A stretch of 37,361 nucleotides of DNA, taken from assembly GCA_020722165.1 (NCBI GenBank), contig DYLI01000003.1, forward strand, positions 1-37,361, in the 5' to 3' direction. The notes beneath the pieces are model-generated. The model ran no database searches. It saw nothing but the letters and a program-made list of their open reading frames with translations, and had not been told where the DNA came from. Numbering within the stretch: the stretch's first letter is position 1; each line of letters starts with the position of its first letter. Made by a program: the position numbers and the translations under genes. The DNA is from Halothiobacillus neapolitanus. Lineage in GTDB: Bacteria; Pseudomonadota; Gammaproteobacteria; Halothiobacillales; Halothiobacillaceae. Shown here piece by piece: positions 1 to 8,604 of this stretch.

Positions 1-50
1 CGAATGAATTCGCACCTACGCATTTTTCCTTCGTATATCACTCAATACTT

Positions 51-620
51 TTACGGCGCAGGTGAGCTTGTGTCTTTTTTAGGTCGCGTTCCACTCAAAC
101 TGTTTTCCAGTGCGCTGAAAAAAGCGGCGTAAAACTCACGTTCGCTGATGGTTTCTTCCGTGGTTTTGACCATCGAATCTGCGCTTTGGCCGATGGGTAG
201 GGAGAGCGAACCAAACACGCTGACCCCGACGCTGGCTGAGGTGGATGATTTTTTCATTTCAAAAATTGTGCGCAGGCCATTGGCATACACGCTGCTTCCA
301 CCGTCGGGATTGGCGAGACAGGTGACGGTCATATCCACTACGGCGGTGTGCTCGCTGTCAATGCGGTAGGATTTTCGTCCCTTGAGTTTGTCATTGACAA
401 CGGGCTCGGTGAGGTAGCCGTCGCCTAGTAAGGCGCGATTGGCGGCTGCACAGACGCTGGGCACATCCTCAGTGAATTGCTTTTGGTAGGGGCTGGCTGG
501 CTTGACGCTCGCCGGTTTGGTGGGCGTTTGCAGCGCAGTGCATGCACTCAGCATCACTGCACTGGTCAATATCATCAGAACGTAGAACAGCACGCGGCGC
601 AATAACATTAAAACCTTCAT
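51..620 (-). CDS. DUF2242 family lipoprotein
   Basis: Predicted outer-membrane or periplasm-facing lipoprotein of 189 residues and unknown function. The N-terminus is a lipoprotein signal: basic residues, a hydrophobic stretch over about residues 10-24, and the lipobox LSAC with the lipidated cysteine at position 27. The mature part matches my memory of the DUF2242 family, with an N-terminal block around PYQKQFTEDVP, a central SVYANGLRTIFEMKKSS block and a C-terminal ISEREFYAAFF block. It starts one base after the ettA stop (TGATATG), so translation is probably coupled to ettA, and it is the last gene of the relA-ettA group. The ATG at residue 5 is a possible alternative start. No catalytic motif is visible and the role is unknown. 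Confidence 0.75.
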   Translation of the reverse strand: MKVLMLLRRVLFYVLMILTSAVMLSACTALQTPTKPASVKPASPYQKQFTEDVPSVCAAANRALLGDGYLTEPVVNDKLKGRKSYRIDSEHTAVVDMTVTCLANPDGGSSVYANGLRTIFEMKKSSTSASVGVSVFGSLSLPIGQSADSMVKTTEETISEREFYAAFFSALENSLSGTRPKKDTSSPAP

Positions 621-621
621 A

Positions 622-2286
622 TCACTCTAAACGTTTATATTTCAATCGCTTGGGTTGGTCGGCATCGGTACCAAGGCGTTTATGGCGATCGGCTTCGTAG
701 TCTTGGAAGTTGCCTTGGAAGAACACCACGCTACCGTCGTCTTCAAATGCGAGGATGTGGGTAGCTATACGGTCAAGGAACCAGCGATCATGTGAGATCA
801 CCAGCACGTCGCCGGGGAAATCGAGAATCGCCTGCTCCAAGGCGCGCAGTGTTTCGACATCCAGATCGTTGGTCGGTTCGTCGAGCAGTAGTACATTGCC
901 GCCCGATTTGAGCAGCTTGGCGAGGTGGACGCGGTTGCGTTCGCCGCCGGATAAATCCTTGATGAACTTCTGCTGCGACTCGCCCTTGAAGTTGAAGCGG
1001 CCAAGATAGGCGCGTGAGGGCATCTGGAAATTGCCGACCTGAATGATGTCCAGCCCGTCGGAGACTTCTTGCCAGACGCTATTTTTATCGTTCAGTGCGT
1101 CGCGACTTTGCTCGACGCAGGCCAGTTGCACGGTATCCCCCAGGGTGATGTTGCCGGAGTCCGGTTTTTCGTCGCCGGTCATCATGCGGAAAAGAGTGGA
1201 TTTACCCACACCGTTCGGGCCGATAATGCCCACCACCGCACCTTTGGGCACACTGAACGACATGCCTTGATACAACACGCGCTCGCCAAAGCCCTTGGAT
1301 AGGTTTTCGACTTCGATTACTTTGTCTCCGAGGCGTGGGCCGGGCGGAATGTACAGTTCGTTGGTTTCCGAGCGCTTCTGGAATTCGACCGATTGCATTT
1401 CTTCAAAGCGCGCCAAACGTGCCTTGGACTTGGTTTGGCGAGCCTTGGCACCCTGGCGCACCCACTCCAGCTCTTGCGCCATGGCTTTGTGGCGGGCAGA
1501 TTCGGTTTTTTCTTCCTGCGCCAAACGCTTTTCCTTGGCTTCCAGCCATTGCGAATAGTTGCCTTCAAACGGAATGCCTTGACCACGGTCAAGTTCCAGA
1601 ATCCAGCCCGCCACGTTGTCGAGGAAGTAGCGGTCATGCGTCACGGCGACCACAGTGCCGGTAAAGTCTTGCAGGAAGCGCTCCAACCAAGCCACCGATT
1701 CGGCATCCAAATGGTTGGTTGGCTCGTCAAGAATCAGCATGTCGGGGTTGGAAAGCAGCAGGCGGCACAGCGCGACGCGGCGCTTTTCACCCCCGGAAAG
1801 ATGGTTGACGTCTGCGTCCCAAGGCGGCAGACGCAGCGCATCGGCGGCGATTTCCAACTTGCGATCCAAATCCCAGCCGCCCGCAGCGTCGATCTTGTCC
1901 TGCAATTCGGCCTGCTCGGCCATCAGCTTTTCAAAATCAGCATCCGGATCGGCAAAGGCATCACTAATGGCGTTATAGCGTGCTAAGACACTGGCAATTT
2001 CACCCATGCCTTCCATCACATTGCCGCGCACGTCTTTGTCTGGATTGAGTTGTGGTTCTTGCGGCAGATAGCCGATTTTAATGCCGGGCTGTGGGCGCGC
2101 TTCGCCGACGATGTCAGTATCCACGCCCGCCATAATGCGCAGCAGCGTGGATTTGCCCGAGCCGTTGTAACCAAGCACGCCGATTTTCGCGCCGGGAAAA
2201 AAGTTAAGGTAAATATCCTTGAGGATGAATTTTTTCGGCGGGACAATCTTGCCCACGCCGTTCATGGTGAAAATGTATTGAGCCAT
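622..2286 (-). CDS. ettA: Energy-dependent translational throttle protein EttA (ABC-F ATPase)
   Basis: Cytoplasmic ABC-F ATPase. In E. coli, EttA binds the ribosomal E site and gates the first elongation steps according to the ATP/ADP ratio. The protein has 554 residues, the family's usual length. The first ABC domain has Walker A GYNGSGKS at 39-46, signature LSGGE at 163-167 and Walker B with DEP at 187-189. The arm insertion characteristic of EttA lies between them, about 95-140. A charged linker (about 240-300) leads to the second domain, with Walker A GPNGVGKS at 356-363, signature LSGGE around 445-449 and Walker B DEPTNDLD around 469-476. It follows the cyclic-nucleotide-domain gene by 4 bases and has no clear Shine-Dalgarno of its own, which suggests coupling. 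No transmembrane domain is present, so it is not a transporter. Confidence 0.95.
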   Translation of the reverse strand: MAQYIFTMNGVGKIVPPKKFILKDIYLNFFPGAKIGVLGYNGSGKSTLLRIMAGVDTDIVGEARPQPGIKIGYLPQEPQLNPDKDVRGNVMEGMGEIASVLARYNAISDAFADPDADFEKLMAEQAELQDKIDAAGGWDLDRKLEIAADALRLPPWDADVNHLSGGEKRRVALCRLLLSNPDMLILDEPTNHLDAESVAWLERFLQDFTGTVVAVTHDRYFLDNVAGWILELDRGQGIPFEGNYSQWLEAKEKRLAQEEKTESARHKAMAQELEWVRQGAKARQTKSKARLARFEEMQSVEFQKRSETNELYIPPGPRLGDKVIEVENLSKGFGERVLYQGMSFSVPKGAVVGIIGPNGVGKSTLFRMMTGDEKPDSGNITLGDTVQLACVEQSRDALNDKNSVWQEVSDGLDIIQVGNFQMPSRAYLGRFNFKGESQQKFIKDLSGGERNRVHLAKLLKSGGNVLLLDEPTNDLDVETLRALEQAILDFPGDVLVISHDRWFLDRIATHILAFEDDGSVVFFQGNFQDYEADRHKRLGTDADQPKRLKYKRLE

Positions 2287-2290
2287 GGGG

Positions 2291-2785
2291 TTATTTTTTG
2301 CCGCTACCGAAGACGTAAAGATTGAGATTGGACACGTCCTCGCTGGCGCGGCGGAACAGTTGATCCAAGCTGATAATGGTGTATTCGAGCAAATTCACCG
2401 CGATGTAGGGGTGTTCGATGCGCAGACGCTTGTACATCGGGCGGGTGAGTTTGAGCAGGCGATCATGTTCGGTCGCGGCTTTCAGGCGTACCTGACGCGG
2501 CTTGCGGTCAAAAAAGCTCATTTCGCCCATCAGTTCGCCCTGGTGGACGCGGCCCACTTCAACCTCAGAGGCGGTGCTGCCGGTGACTAGGGCGACTTCG
2601 CCCTCGACGACGAAATACAAGGCCTCGCCGACCTCGCCAATATCGGCAATGGTCTCACCCTTTTTGAATTCGACTAGTTCGCAGTACTCGAGAAAGGCGG
2701 CATATTCGCTGATTTTCATGGTTTCGCTGCACCATTGGGTGCGCAGTTGTTCAACCAGTCGGGGATGTTCATTGACGGCAATCAT
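2291..2785 (-). CDS. Stand-alone cyclic-nucleotide-binding-domain protein
   Basis: A 164-residue protein with one cyclic-nucleotide-binding (CRP-like) beta-roll and no DNA-binding helix-turn-helix, channel or enzyme domain. The roll spans about residues 35-125, with [12 protein letters not shown] at 40-51 and a phosphate-binding-cassette region starting GEMS at 87-90 with Arg97. In cAMP-binding relatives that arginine is followed by a small or hydroxyl residue; here it is Gln98, so ligand binding is uncertain. The C-terminal tail (about 130-164) is helical at first and ends in lysines. The ATG at 2785 has an AGGA Shine-Dalgarno about 8 bases upstream, which supports it over the internal ATG at residue 23. 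It lies between relA and ettA on the same strand. A regulatory role is an inference from fold and context only. Confidence 0.8.
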   Translation of the reverse strand: MIAVNEHPRLVEQLRTQWCSETMKISEYAAFLEYCELVEFKKGETIADIGEVGEALYFVVEGEVALVTGSTASEVEVGRVHQGELMGEMSFFDRKPRQVRLKAATEHDRLLKLTRPMYKRLRIEHPYIAVNLLEYTIISLDQLFRRASEDVSNLNLYVFGSGKK

Positions 2786-2860
2786 GGCGTTATTCCTGTT
2801 TCATGACGTTATTGCGTCGTAGTTTAACCGAGATGGGGCGGCATAGTTGTTGTCTGAGCG

Positions 2861-4963
2861 CTACAGCCGTCGCACTTCGTCCAATCCTTCCAGGCTTTTT
2901 AGGCGTTCGATCATGGGTTGTAAATTGTCCAGGCTGGGAAGTTCAAGCTTGAGGCGCATGTGTACCTGTTCTGTGCGCTTGTCGCGGCGGCTGTCAATGG
3001 TGTTGACGCGAGCTTTGAACATGGACAGCACATGGCTAATGTCACTTAAGAATTCAGCACGATCTTCACCTAAAATCAGCAATTCAGCGCGCACCGCCAT
3101 GCCTGCAAGGTACGGCCATTCCACGTCGATAAGGCGCTCGGGTTGCGTGCGGCGCAGGTTAGCGAGGTTGTGGCAATCGGTGCGATGCAGGCGCAAGCCT
3201 TGTCCACGGGTAATAAAACCGACAATCGCATCGCCCGGCATGGGGTTGCAGCAACGCGCAGGTTCGGCTTGTAATCCCTCAAGGCTCAGGCTGCGCGGAA
3301 TGGCGGCAGTGGCAAGGCGGCGGGGCAAGGTTTGTGCTTCTTGAATGGTTTCATTGTGGGCGAGGGTGGTGCGAGCGGCATCCAAAAATGCGGCGTGGGA
3401 TAGGTGTCCCTCGCCGAGTGCTTCCCACGCGGCGGTTTCGCTTTTGAATTTAAGTTTTTGCAGCAACTGCTCGCGTTGTTCGCGCGAAAGCCCCAAGCGG
3501 CGCACGGTTTTGTCCCAATGCGTATGACCTTCTTCACGCGCGCTGTCGCGCTCGCGTTGCTTGAACCAAGTGCGAACTTTGGCGCGCGCTCCCTTGGACA
3601 CCAGATAGCCGCTTTTTGCATCCGCCCATTCGCGGTTGGGCGTGCCTTGTGGTGCGCGCATGAGTTCCACGCGGTCGGTGTTTTGTAGCGGTGTGTTGAG
3701 GGGGACGAGGCGGCCATTGACCTTGGCACCTTTGCATTGATGTCCAAGCTCGGTGTGCAGGCTATAGGCCAAATCCAGCGGTGTTGCGCCTTGCGGCAGT
3801 TCGATCACATGCCCTTTCGGGGTGAACACATAAATGCTGCGCACATTCAGCGCCCCACCTTCACCTTCTTTCAAAGCGAGGTGCAGGCGTTCCAGATCAT
3901 CTTCAAAGCTGTCGTTACGCACGTGACCACCCGCCTTGTAACGCCAGTGCGCCGCCACACCAAGTTCGGCTTGATCGTGCATGGCGGCGGTGCGAATTTG
4001 TACCTCCAGTGTTTTGCCTTCGAGCGCGTGCACGGCAGTGTGCAACGATTGATAGCCATTCGGCTTGGGGTGGGCAATGTAGTCATCGTATTCGCTATGA
4101 ATTGGCTGCCACAGGCTATGTACTACGCTCAGGGCTGCGTAGCAATCGCTGATATTCTCAACCTGTACCCGCAGGGCGCGCACATCGAAAAGCTGCGCAA
4201 AATCAAGCTTTTTGCGGCGCATTTTTTCAAAAATGCTGTAAAGATGCTTGGGGCGACCATACACTTTGGCGCTTATGCCTTCGGCGTGCAGCGCATGATC
4301 GAGCTGCTCGCGTACCGTGTGCATATAGGCTTCGCGTTCAACTCGCTTTTCATCCAGCAGGCTGGCAATCCGCTTGTAGGTTTCCGGCTCGACATGGCGA
4401 AACGCTAGGTCTTCAAGCTCCCATTTGAGTTGACCGAGGCCAAGGCGGTGCGCAATCGGCGCGAAAATATCCAGGGTTTCGCGGGCGACGCTTTGCCGTA
4501 TGACCGGGTTGTCCACCAAGGGCAGGGCGCGCAAGCGCTCTAGGCGGTAGGCCAGTTTGATTAAAATCACGCGCACATCGCTGACCATGGCGAGTAACAA
4601 ACGGCGCATGTTTTCGGCCTGTTGCGGACTTTCAAACGCGGCTTGCGTTTCACTAAAGGTGTTCAGCCGATGCAGCTCGGTGACCATGCGCGCGACGTGT
4701 GCGCCGTAAAGTGCTGCAAGCTCGCCTTCGTTGAAGCTTGCGCGCAGGCGCGGGTCGCCCAGCGTGGCGGCCAACAGCGTGTCCGGGTCGGCTTTCATCT
4801 CACACAATACAAGCGCCGCGCGCGCACCGCGTGGACGGGTTGGGTCGCCATCCCACGCCGCGCTGGCTTGAAAGCAGGCTTCGTGCAGCATGGGATTTTC
4901 TCCCGTTTGGGCGAGTAAATCGGCGCATAGGGCGGCGGGGTGCTGGTCGAGTGGGTGCTGCAT
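2861..4963 (-). CDS. relA: RelA, ribosome-associated (p)ppGpp synthetase
   Basis: Long RelA/SpoT-homologue enzyme of 700 residues that makes (p)ppGpp from ATP and GTP or GDP on stalled ribosomes. The N-terminal hydrolase-like region (about 50-200) lacks the His-Asp pair of the HD hydrolase motif: the matching stretch reads ALYGAHVARMV. The synthetase domain has YGRPKHLYSI near 235-244 and the acidic EYDD motif at 291-294. ExDD at this place is typical of monofunctional RelA, while bifunctional SpoT or Rel has RxKD. A TGS domain follows (about 376-437), then the conserved-cysteine zinc-finger region around CCNPMPGD (571-578), then a C-terminal ACT domain (about 622-700). It is therefore called RelA and not SpoT. 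It is divergent from truD, with 50 bases between them, and probably leads the minus-strand group ending at 51. Confidence 0.93.
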   Translation of the reverse strand: MQHPLDQHPAALCADLLAQTGENPMLHEACFQASAAWDGDPTRPRGARAALVLCEMKADPDTLLAATLGDPRLRASFNEGELAALYGAHVARMVTELHRLNTFSETQAAFESPQQAENMRRLLLAMVSDVRVILIKLAYRLERLRALPLVDNPVIRQSVARETLDIFAPIAHRLGLGQLKWELEDLAFRHVEPETYKRIASLLDEKRVEREAYMHTVREQLDHALHAEGISAKVYGRPKHLYSIFEKMRRKKLDFAQLFDVRALRVQVENISDCYAALSVVHSLWQPIHSEYDDYIAHPKPNGYQSLHTAVHALEGKTLEVQIRTAAMHDQAELGVAAHWRYKAGGHVRNDSFEDDLERLHLALKEGEGGALNVRSIYVFTPKGHVIELPQGATPLDLAYSLHTELGHQCKGAKVNGRLVPLNTPLQNTDRVELMRAPQGTPNREWADAKSGYLVSKGARAKVRTWFKQRERDSAREEGHTHWDKTVRRLGLSREQREQLLQKLKFKSETAAWEALGEGHLSHAAFLDAARTTLAHNETIQEAQTLPRRLATAAIPRSLSLEGLQAEPARCCNPMPGDAIVGFITRGQGLRLHRTDCHNLANLRRTQPERLIDVEWPYLAGMAVRAELLILGEDRAEFLSDISHVLSMFKARVNTIDSRRDKRTEQVHMRLKLELPSLDNLQPMIERLKSLEGLDEVRRL

Positions 4964-5013
4964 GGCTTAAGCATGTCACAATGCCGACTTCTTGAGTACC
5001 CGGTGAAACCTTC

Positions 5014-6030
5014 ATGAACCTGCCTTATGCCTTGGGCGCACCCGATGTTCACGGGCTGCTGCGCAGCCAAGCCGAAGATTTTGTGGTCGATGAGATGTTG
5101 GGCTTTGTGCCCGATGGACGCGGCGAACACGTATGGCTTGCGGTGCGTAAAAAAGGCGAAAATACCGCCTGGGTGGCCAAGCAATTATCGCGTCTTGCGG
5201 GGTGTTCCGAGCGTGATGTGGGTTATTCGGGGCTAAAAGATCGCCACGCCATAACCACGCAATGGTTCAGTCTGCCTGCGCCTCGCCGTGCGGTGAATTG
5301 GGTGGAACTTGGGCAGAAAACTGCAGCGGAAATCATCGTTATCACACGCCACGGGCGCAAATTGCGGCGCGGAACGCATCGTGGCAATCGGTTTTTACTT
5401 AAAGTGCGCAGGCTGGAAGGCGATTTGAGCGGCTTGAATGCGCGCCTTGAGCAGATTGCACGGCTTGGGGTGCCCAACTGGTTCGCCGAACAGCGTTTTG
5501 GGCATGACGGCGGTAATCTCGATGCCGTGCGTGCCTGGTTTGCAGGCGGCAAAGCGCCGCAGCGCGGGCAACAGGGTATGTTGTTGTCCACTGCACGCAG
5601 CGAGTTGTTTAACGCCATTCTGGCGCGGCGCATTAAAGATGGCACTTGGTTGCAACCCCTGCAAGGCGAGCCGCTGATGCTCGATGGTCGGCATAGTTTT
5701 TTTATCGCAGAACCGGGGGATGCGGCACTGGCCGAGCGTTTGACGAGTGGCGATGTGCATACCAGCGGTGCGCTCTGGGGTAAGGAGGGCTCGCAGGCTC
5801 AAGGCGAGTGCGCTGAATTGGAGCTGGCCGTGATTGCGGCGGATATCTTGTTAGCCGAGGGTTTGGTGCGCGAAGGCTTGGAAGCCGCACGTCGGCCTTT
5901 GCGGGTGATTCCCCAAGATATGCACTGGCATGTGGATGAGCGAAATTGCGTGTTGAGTGTGGGTTTTGTTTTGCCTGCGGGAAGTTACGCTACGGCGGTG
6001 ATGCGGGAGATTGTATCCGTCACAGAATGA
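5014..6030 (+). CDS. truD: tRNA pseudouridine(13) synthase TruD
   Basis: Converts U13 of tRNA to pseudouridine in the cytoplasm. The 338 residues are close to the E. coli length. The hallmark motif GYSGLKDRHA lies at 70-79, with the catalytic aspartate at 76. Other family blocks are visible: SEDFVVDE-like QAEDFVVDEMLG near the N-terminus, NRFLLKVRRLEGD, and NWFAEQRFGHDGGNLD. The inserted TruD domain lies in the second half, with QGEPLMLDGRHSFF near its start. The ATG at 5014 is preceded by GGTGA at a workable distance. In some gammaproteobacteria truD sits in the ispD-ispF-surE cluster; here it stands alone, divergent from relA, and ends at a hairpin terminator. Confidence 0.95.
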   Translation: MNLPYALGAPDVHGLLRSQAEDFVVDEMLGFVPDGRGEHVWLAVRKKGENTAWVAKQLSRLAGCSERDVGYSGLKDRHAITTQWFSLPAPRRAVNWVELGQKTAAEIIVITRHGRKLRRGTHRGNRFLLKVRRLEGDLSGLNARLEQIARLGVPNWFAEQRFGHDGGNLDAVRAWFAGGKAPQRGQQGMLLSTARSELFNAILARRIKDGTWLQPLQGEPLMLDGRHSFFIAEPGDAALAERLTSGDVHTSGALWGKEGSQAQGECAELELAVIAADILLAEGLVREGLEAARRPLRVIPQDMHWHVDERNCVLSVGFVLPAGSYATAVMREIVSVTE

Positions 6031-6056
6031 AAAAGCCCCCAACAGGTGGGGGCTTT
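6031..6056. terminator. Hairpin terminator between convergent truD and sqr
   Basis: A perfect 9-bp stem pairs 6032-6040 (AAAGCCCCC) with 6048-6056 (GGGGGCTTT) around a 7-base loop. Read on the minus strand the stem is followed by a run of five T (complement of 6030-6034), so it is a good intrinsic terminator for sqr. On the plus strand the stem follows the truD stop directly but ends in CTTT then G, so it is weaker there. It probably serves both convergent genes. Confidence 0.8.
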
Positions 6057-6082
6057 GCGGAGTCACGAGCGAAGTTTATTTT

Positions 6083-7357
6083 TTACTTTGCCAAACGCTC
6101 AATACCAATGGCTTTCATGATGTACTTCTCATAAATCGGCTCGGAGCTACCTGATTTCATCTTGCGGATGAAGTACTTCTCGAAGGCGATTTTAGCTAAG
6201 TGTACCCACTTGCCCTTGGCGAACCAGTTGACATTACGCGGCGGGATTTGTGGCAGGGCGATAAACGCTGCGCCACGGTCGCCCATGTCGGCGAGGCAAA
6301 TGGCTTGCCAGGTGCCTTTGTGGGTGGGCTCTTCGCCTTTAAGTTCTTGTTCGATGTTGTGAATAATCGCCGTGACCATGGATTCGATCATGTAGCCAGT
6401 TTTCGGTGTGCCGACGGGAACAGGGCAGACTTCGACCGGCGGGATGGCAACACATACGCCAGCGGAGTAGATGCTGGGGTATTTTGGGTTGCGTTGCTTG
6501 TCGTCGATCAGCACGAAGCCACCCGGATTGACCATGCCTTCAACGGAGGCCACAACATCCACACCACGGAAGGGCGGCAGCATCATGGAGTGGTTGAAGG
6601 GCAGTTCGTGGGTTTTGATGATGTTGCCCTGCATGTCGAGCTCTTCGACAAACATTTTGCCCGCTTCAACTTTAGTGGTGCGTGCGTTGCAAATCCATTT
6701 GATGTCGTGCATACGCAATTCGGATTCGAGCATACCCTTTGAGTCGCCTACGCCGCCGAGGCCAAGATGCCCGATGTAGGGTTCGGCGGTGACGTAGGTA
6801 ATGGGCACTTGGTCGCGGATTTTTTTCTTGCGCAGAGCGGAATCCAAGATAAAGACATATTCGTAAGCCGGGCCATAGCAGCTTGCACCGGGAAGCGCGC
6901 CGACAATCACGGGGCCTGGATTGTCACAAAGTTTCTGGTAATCGGCGTAGGCCAGTTCGGCATGATCGACGGTACATACGGAATGGGTGTGGCCACCGTG
7001 CGGGCCGGCACCGGGAATCGCTGCGAAGTTGAGCTTCGGGCCAGTGGTGATAATCAGATAGTCGTAGCTGACGCTGTTGCCATTATCGAGGTGCACGGTT
7101 TTGGCTTCAGGGTCGAGCTTGGTCACGCTGGCGTGGATGAAATCGATGCCTTTGCGCTTGAGGTAGGGTTCGATGGGAAAGGTGATTTCATCACGAGTAC
7201 GCCAGCCCACGGCAACCCAGGGGTTGGAGGGGGTGAATTGGAAGTAGTCGGTGGAGTTGATGGCGGTGATTTGATGTGACTTGCCGAGCAATTCGCGTGC
7301 TTCATACGCTGCGGGCATGCCGCCGATACCTGCGCCCATAATAACGATGTGTGCCAT
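6083..7357 (-). CDS. sqr: Sulfide:quinone oxidoreductase (Acidithiobacillus-like)
   Basis: FAD enzyme at the cytoplasmic membrane that oxidises sulfide to polysulfide or sulfur and reduces the quinone pool. The 424 residues align along their length with what I recall of the structurally characterised A. ferrooxidans SQR. Shared blocks include the FAD dinucleotide-binding GAGIGGMPAAYE (8-19), YFQFTPSNPWVAVGW (38-52), GHLGLGGVGDSKG (196-208) and the C-terminal VHLAKIAFEKYFIRKMK. Three redox cysteines are conserved at 128 (HSVCTVDH), 160 (GASCYGPAYEY) and 354 (QAICLADMGDRG), matching Cys128, Cys160 and Cys356 there. No signal peptide is present; the amphipathic C-terminus probably gives monotopic membrane binding. 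The ATG has AGAGG upstream. It is a single gene transcribed toward the shared terminator at 6031-6056. Confidence 0.93.
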   Translation of the reverse strand: MAHIVIMGAGIGGMPAAYEARELLGKSHQITAINSTDYFQFTPSNPWVAVGWRTRDEITFPIEPYLKRKGIDFIHASVTKLDPEAKTVHLDNGNSVSYDYLIITTGPKLNFAAIPGAGPHGGHTHSVCTVDHAELAYADYQKLCDNPGPVIVGALPGASCYGPAYEYVFILDSALRKKKIRDQVPITYVTAEPYIGHLGLGGVGDSKGMLESELRMHDIKWICNARTTKVEAGKMFVEELDMQGNIIKTHELPFNHSMMLPPFRGVDVVASVEGMVNPGGFVLIDDKQRNPKYPSIYSAGVCVAIPPVEVCPVPVGTPKTGYMIESMVTAIIHNIEQELKGEEPTHKGTWQAICLADMGDRGAAFIALPQIPPRNVNWFAKGKWVHLAKIAFEKYFIRKMKSGSSEPIYEKYIMKAIGIERLAK

Positions 7358-7577
7358 GTGGTTGCCTCTGCCCTTTAAAAATCTGGTTTTAAATCTGAAA
7401 TCACTCGCCGCAGCAAAACATGTTTATGTTTGCTTGGCGCGCGGAGTTGTTAAGGGCAAAACTCTAGCATGTGCTTAAGGTATAGTTTCATTGGAGTGTC
7501 TTATGTCGCATTAGAGGAGTTTATCTGCAATTAAAGTCACAGCAAAACACCCGGATAAAGCGTGCATGTCTCTTTCA

Positions 7578-8231
7578 CTATATGTATCGAGCGAGTAGCG
7601 CGAGAAACTCGCTGCGCGGGATGGGTTTTGCGCCAAGGCTTAGTAGATGATCGGTCGAGAACTGGCAATCAATCATGGCAGGCGTTATGCCTAATGCACC
7701 TTGGCACAAGGCAACGAGTGCGGCTTTGGATGCGTCGGAAACGCGGCTGAACATCGATTCACCAAAGAATAGATGCCCTATTTTGACTCCGAACAATCCG
7801 CCAACGAGAGTGTCGTCGCGCCAGCTTTCGATGCTGTGGGCGTAGCCCATGCTGTGCAGGCGCAGGTAGGCTTGCTGCATTTCTGAGGTAATCCATGTGC
7901 CGGATTGATGTTGGCGAGGCGCAGCACAGGCCGTGAGTACGCCGTGGAAGTCACGGTTGACGTGAATCTCGAATGGGTGGTTTTTAAGGGTTTTGCGCAG
8001 GCTGCGATGGATGATTAGTTCACCGGGAAACAGCACGGTACGTGGGTCAGGCGACCACCACAGGATAGGGTCGCCAGGTGAGAACCACGGAAAAATTCCG
8101 CGCCGATAGGCATTAAGCAGACGCGCAGGGGATAGATCGCCACCGACTGCGAGTAAGCCATTCGGTTCGTCCAGGGCAGTACGCGGGTCGGGAAAGAGGT
8201 TGTCGTGTGGGTCGAGTTGGTAGAGAGGCAC
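7578..8231 (-). CDS. aat: Leucyl/phenylalanyl-tRNA-protein transferase
   Basis: Transfers Leu or Phe from tRNA to proteins with N-terminal Arg or Lys, producing N-degrons for ClpS/ClpAP. The 217 residues cover the family's core, slightly shorter than the E. coli enzyme at the C-terminus. Family blocks seen: [30 protein letters not shown] followed by [47 protein letters not shown], and the C-terminal [15 protein letters not shown]. It starts 24 bases after the yhbY stop and is probably the last gene of the ctaB-PepSY-ctaA-yhbY-aat run. About 220 bases separate its stop from the sqr start; I see no convincing terminator or promoter there. Confidence 0.94.
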   Translation of the reverse strand: MPLYQLDPHDNLFPDPRTALDEPNGLLAVGGDLSPARLLNAYRRGIFPWFSPGDPILWWSPDPRTVLFPGELIIHRSLRKTLKNHPFEIHVNRDFHGVLTACAAPRQHQSGTWITSEMQQAYLRLHSMGYAHSIESWRDDTLVGGLFGVKIGHLFFGESMFSRVSDASKAALVALCQGALGITPAMIDCQFSTDHLLSLGAKPIPRSEFLALLARYI

Positions 8232-8255
8232 GACCGTGACTGCAATTAATGAGTG

Positions 8256-8552
8256 TTAATGCGGCAAGCTGATTTGTGAGTCTTGCGCACGCTTGCGGAA
8301 GAGTACAGCCATGTGGCCAATGGCTTGCACGAGCTCGGCGTTACACGTTTCGCAGATGGTTTGGATAATGGCGCGTTTGTCGTCGCGATCCATACCGGGG
8401 ACGCGCACCTTGATAAGTTCATGATGCGCAATCGCCAGCTCAATTTCGGCCATGACGGCTTCAGTGAGCCCGTGTTGACCAAGCAAAACCACAGGCTTGA
8501 TGTTGTGGGCAAGGCTGCGCAGGTGGCGCATTTGATTGGCTTTGAGAGGCAT
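8256..8552 (-). CDS. yhbY: Ribosome-assembly RNA-binding protein YhbY (CRM domain)
   Basis: Small 98-residue CRM-domain protein that associates with pre-50S ribosomal particles. The CRM signature is clear: N-terminal LKANQMRHLRSLAHNIKPVV, the GxxG-type loop GQHG in VLLGQHGLTEAV, then LIKVRVPG and the C-terminal AIGHMAVLFRK. The Shine-Dalgarno is weak. The gene starts 52 bases after the ctaA stop, and that gap holds a short inverted repeat (GTGAGT with ACTCAC) and an AT-rich stretch, so it may have its own promoter. In E. coli yhbY is the direct divergent neighbour of rlmE-ftsH; here about 11.7 kb of respiratory genes lie between them. Confidence 0.93.
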   Translation of the reverse strand: MPLKANQMRHLRSLAHNIKPVVLLGQHGLTEAVMAEIELAIAHHELIKVRVPGMDRDDKRAIIQTICETCNAELVQAIGHMAVLFRKRAQDSQISLPH

Positions 8553-8604
8553 GACAAGGTCGATCCGTAAAATATTAAGTGTGAGTTTAACACGCTACTC
8601 ACGC

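Noticed and set aside
7413-7433. Imperfect inverted repeat (GCAAAACAT with ATGTTTGC) in the aat-sqr gap
   Set aside because: It has a bulge, is AT-rich and has no T run or clear promoter beside it, so I cannot separate it from chance. It is not called as an operator or terminator.
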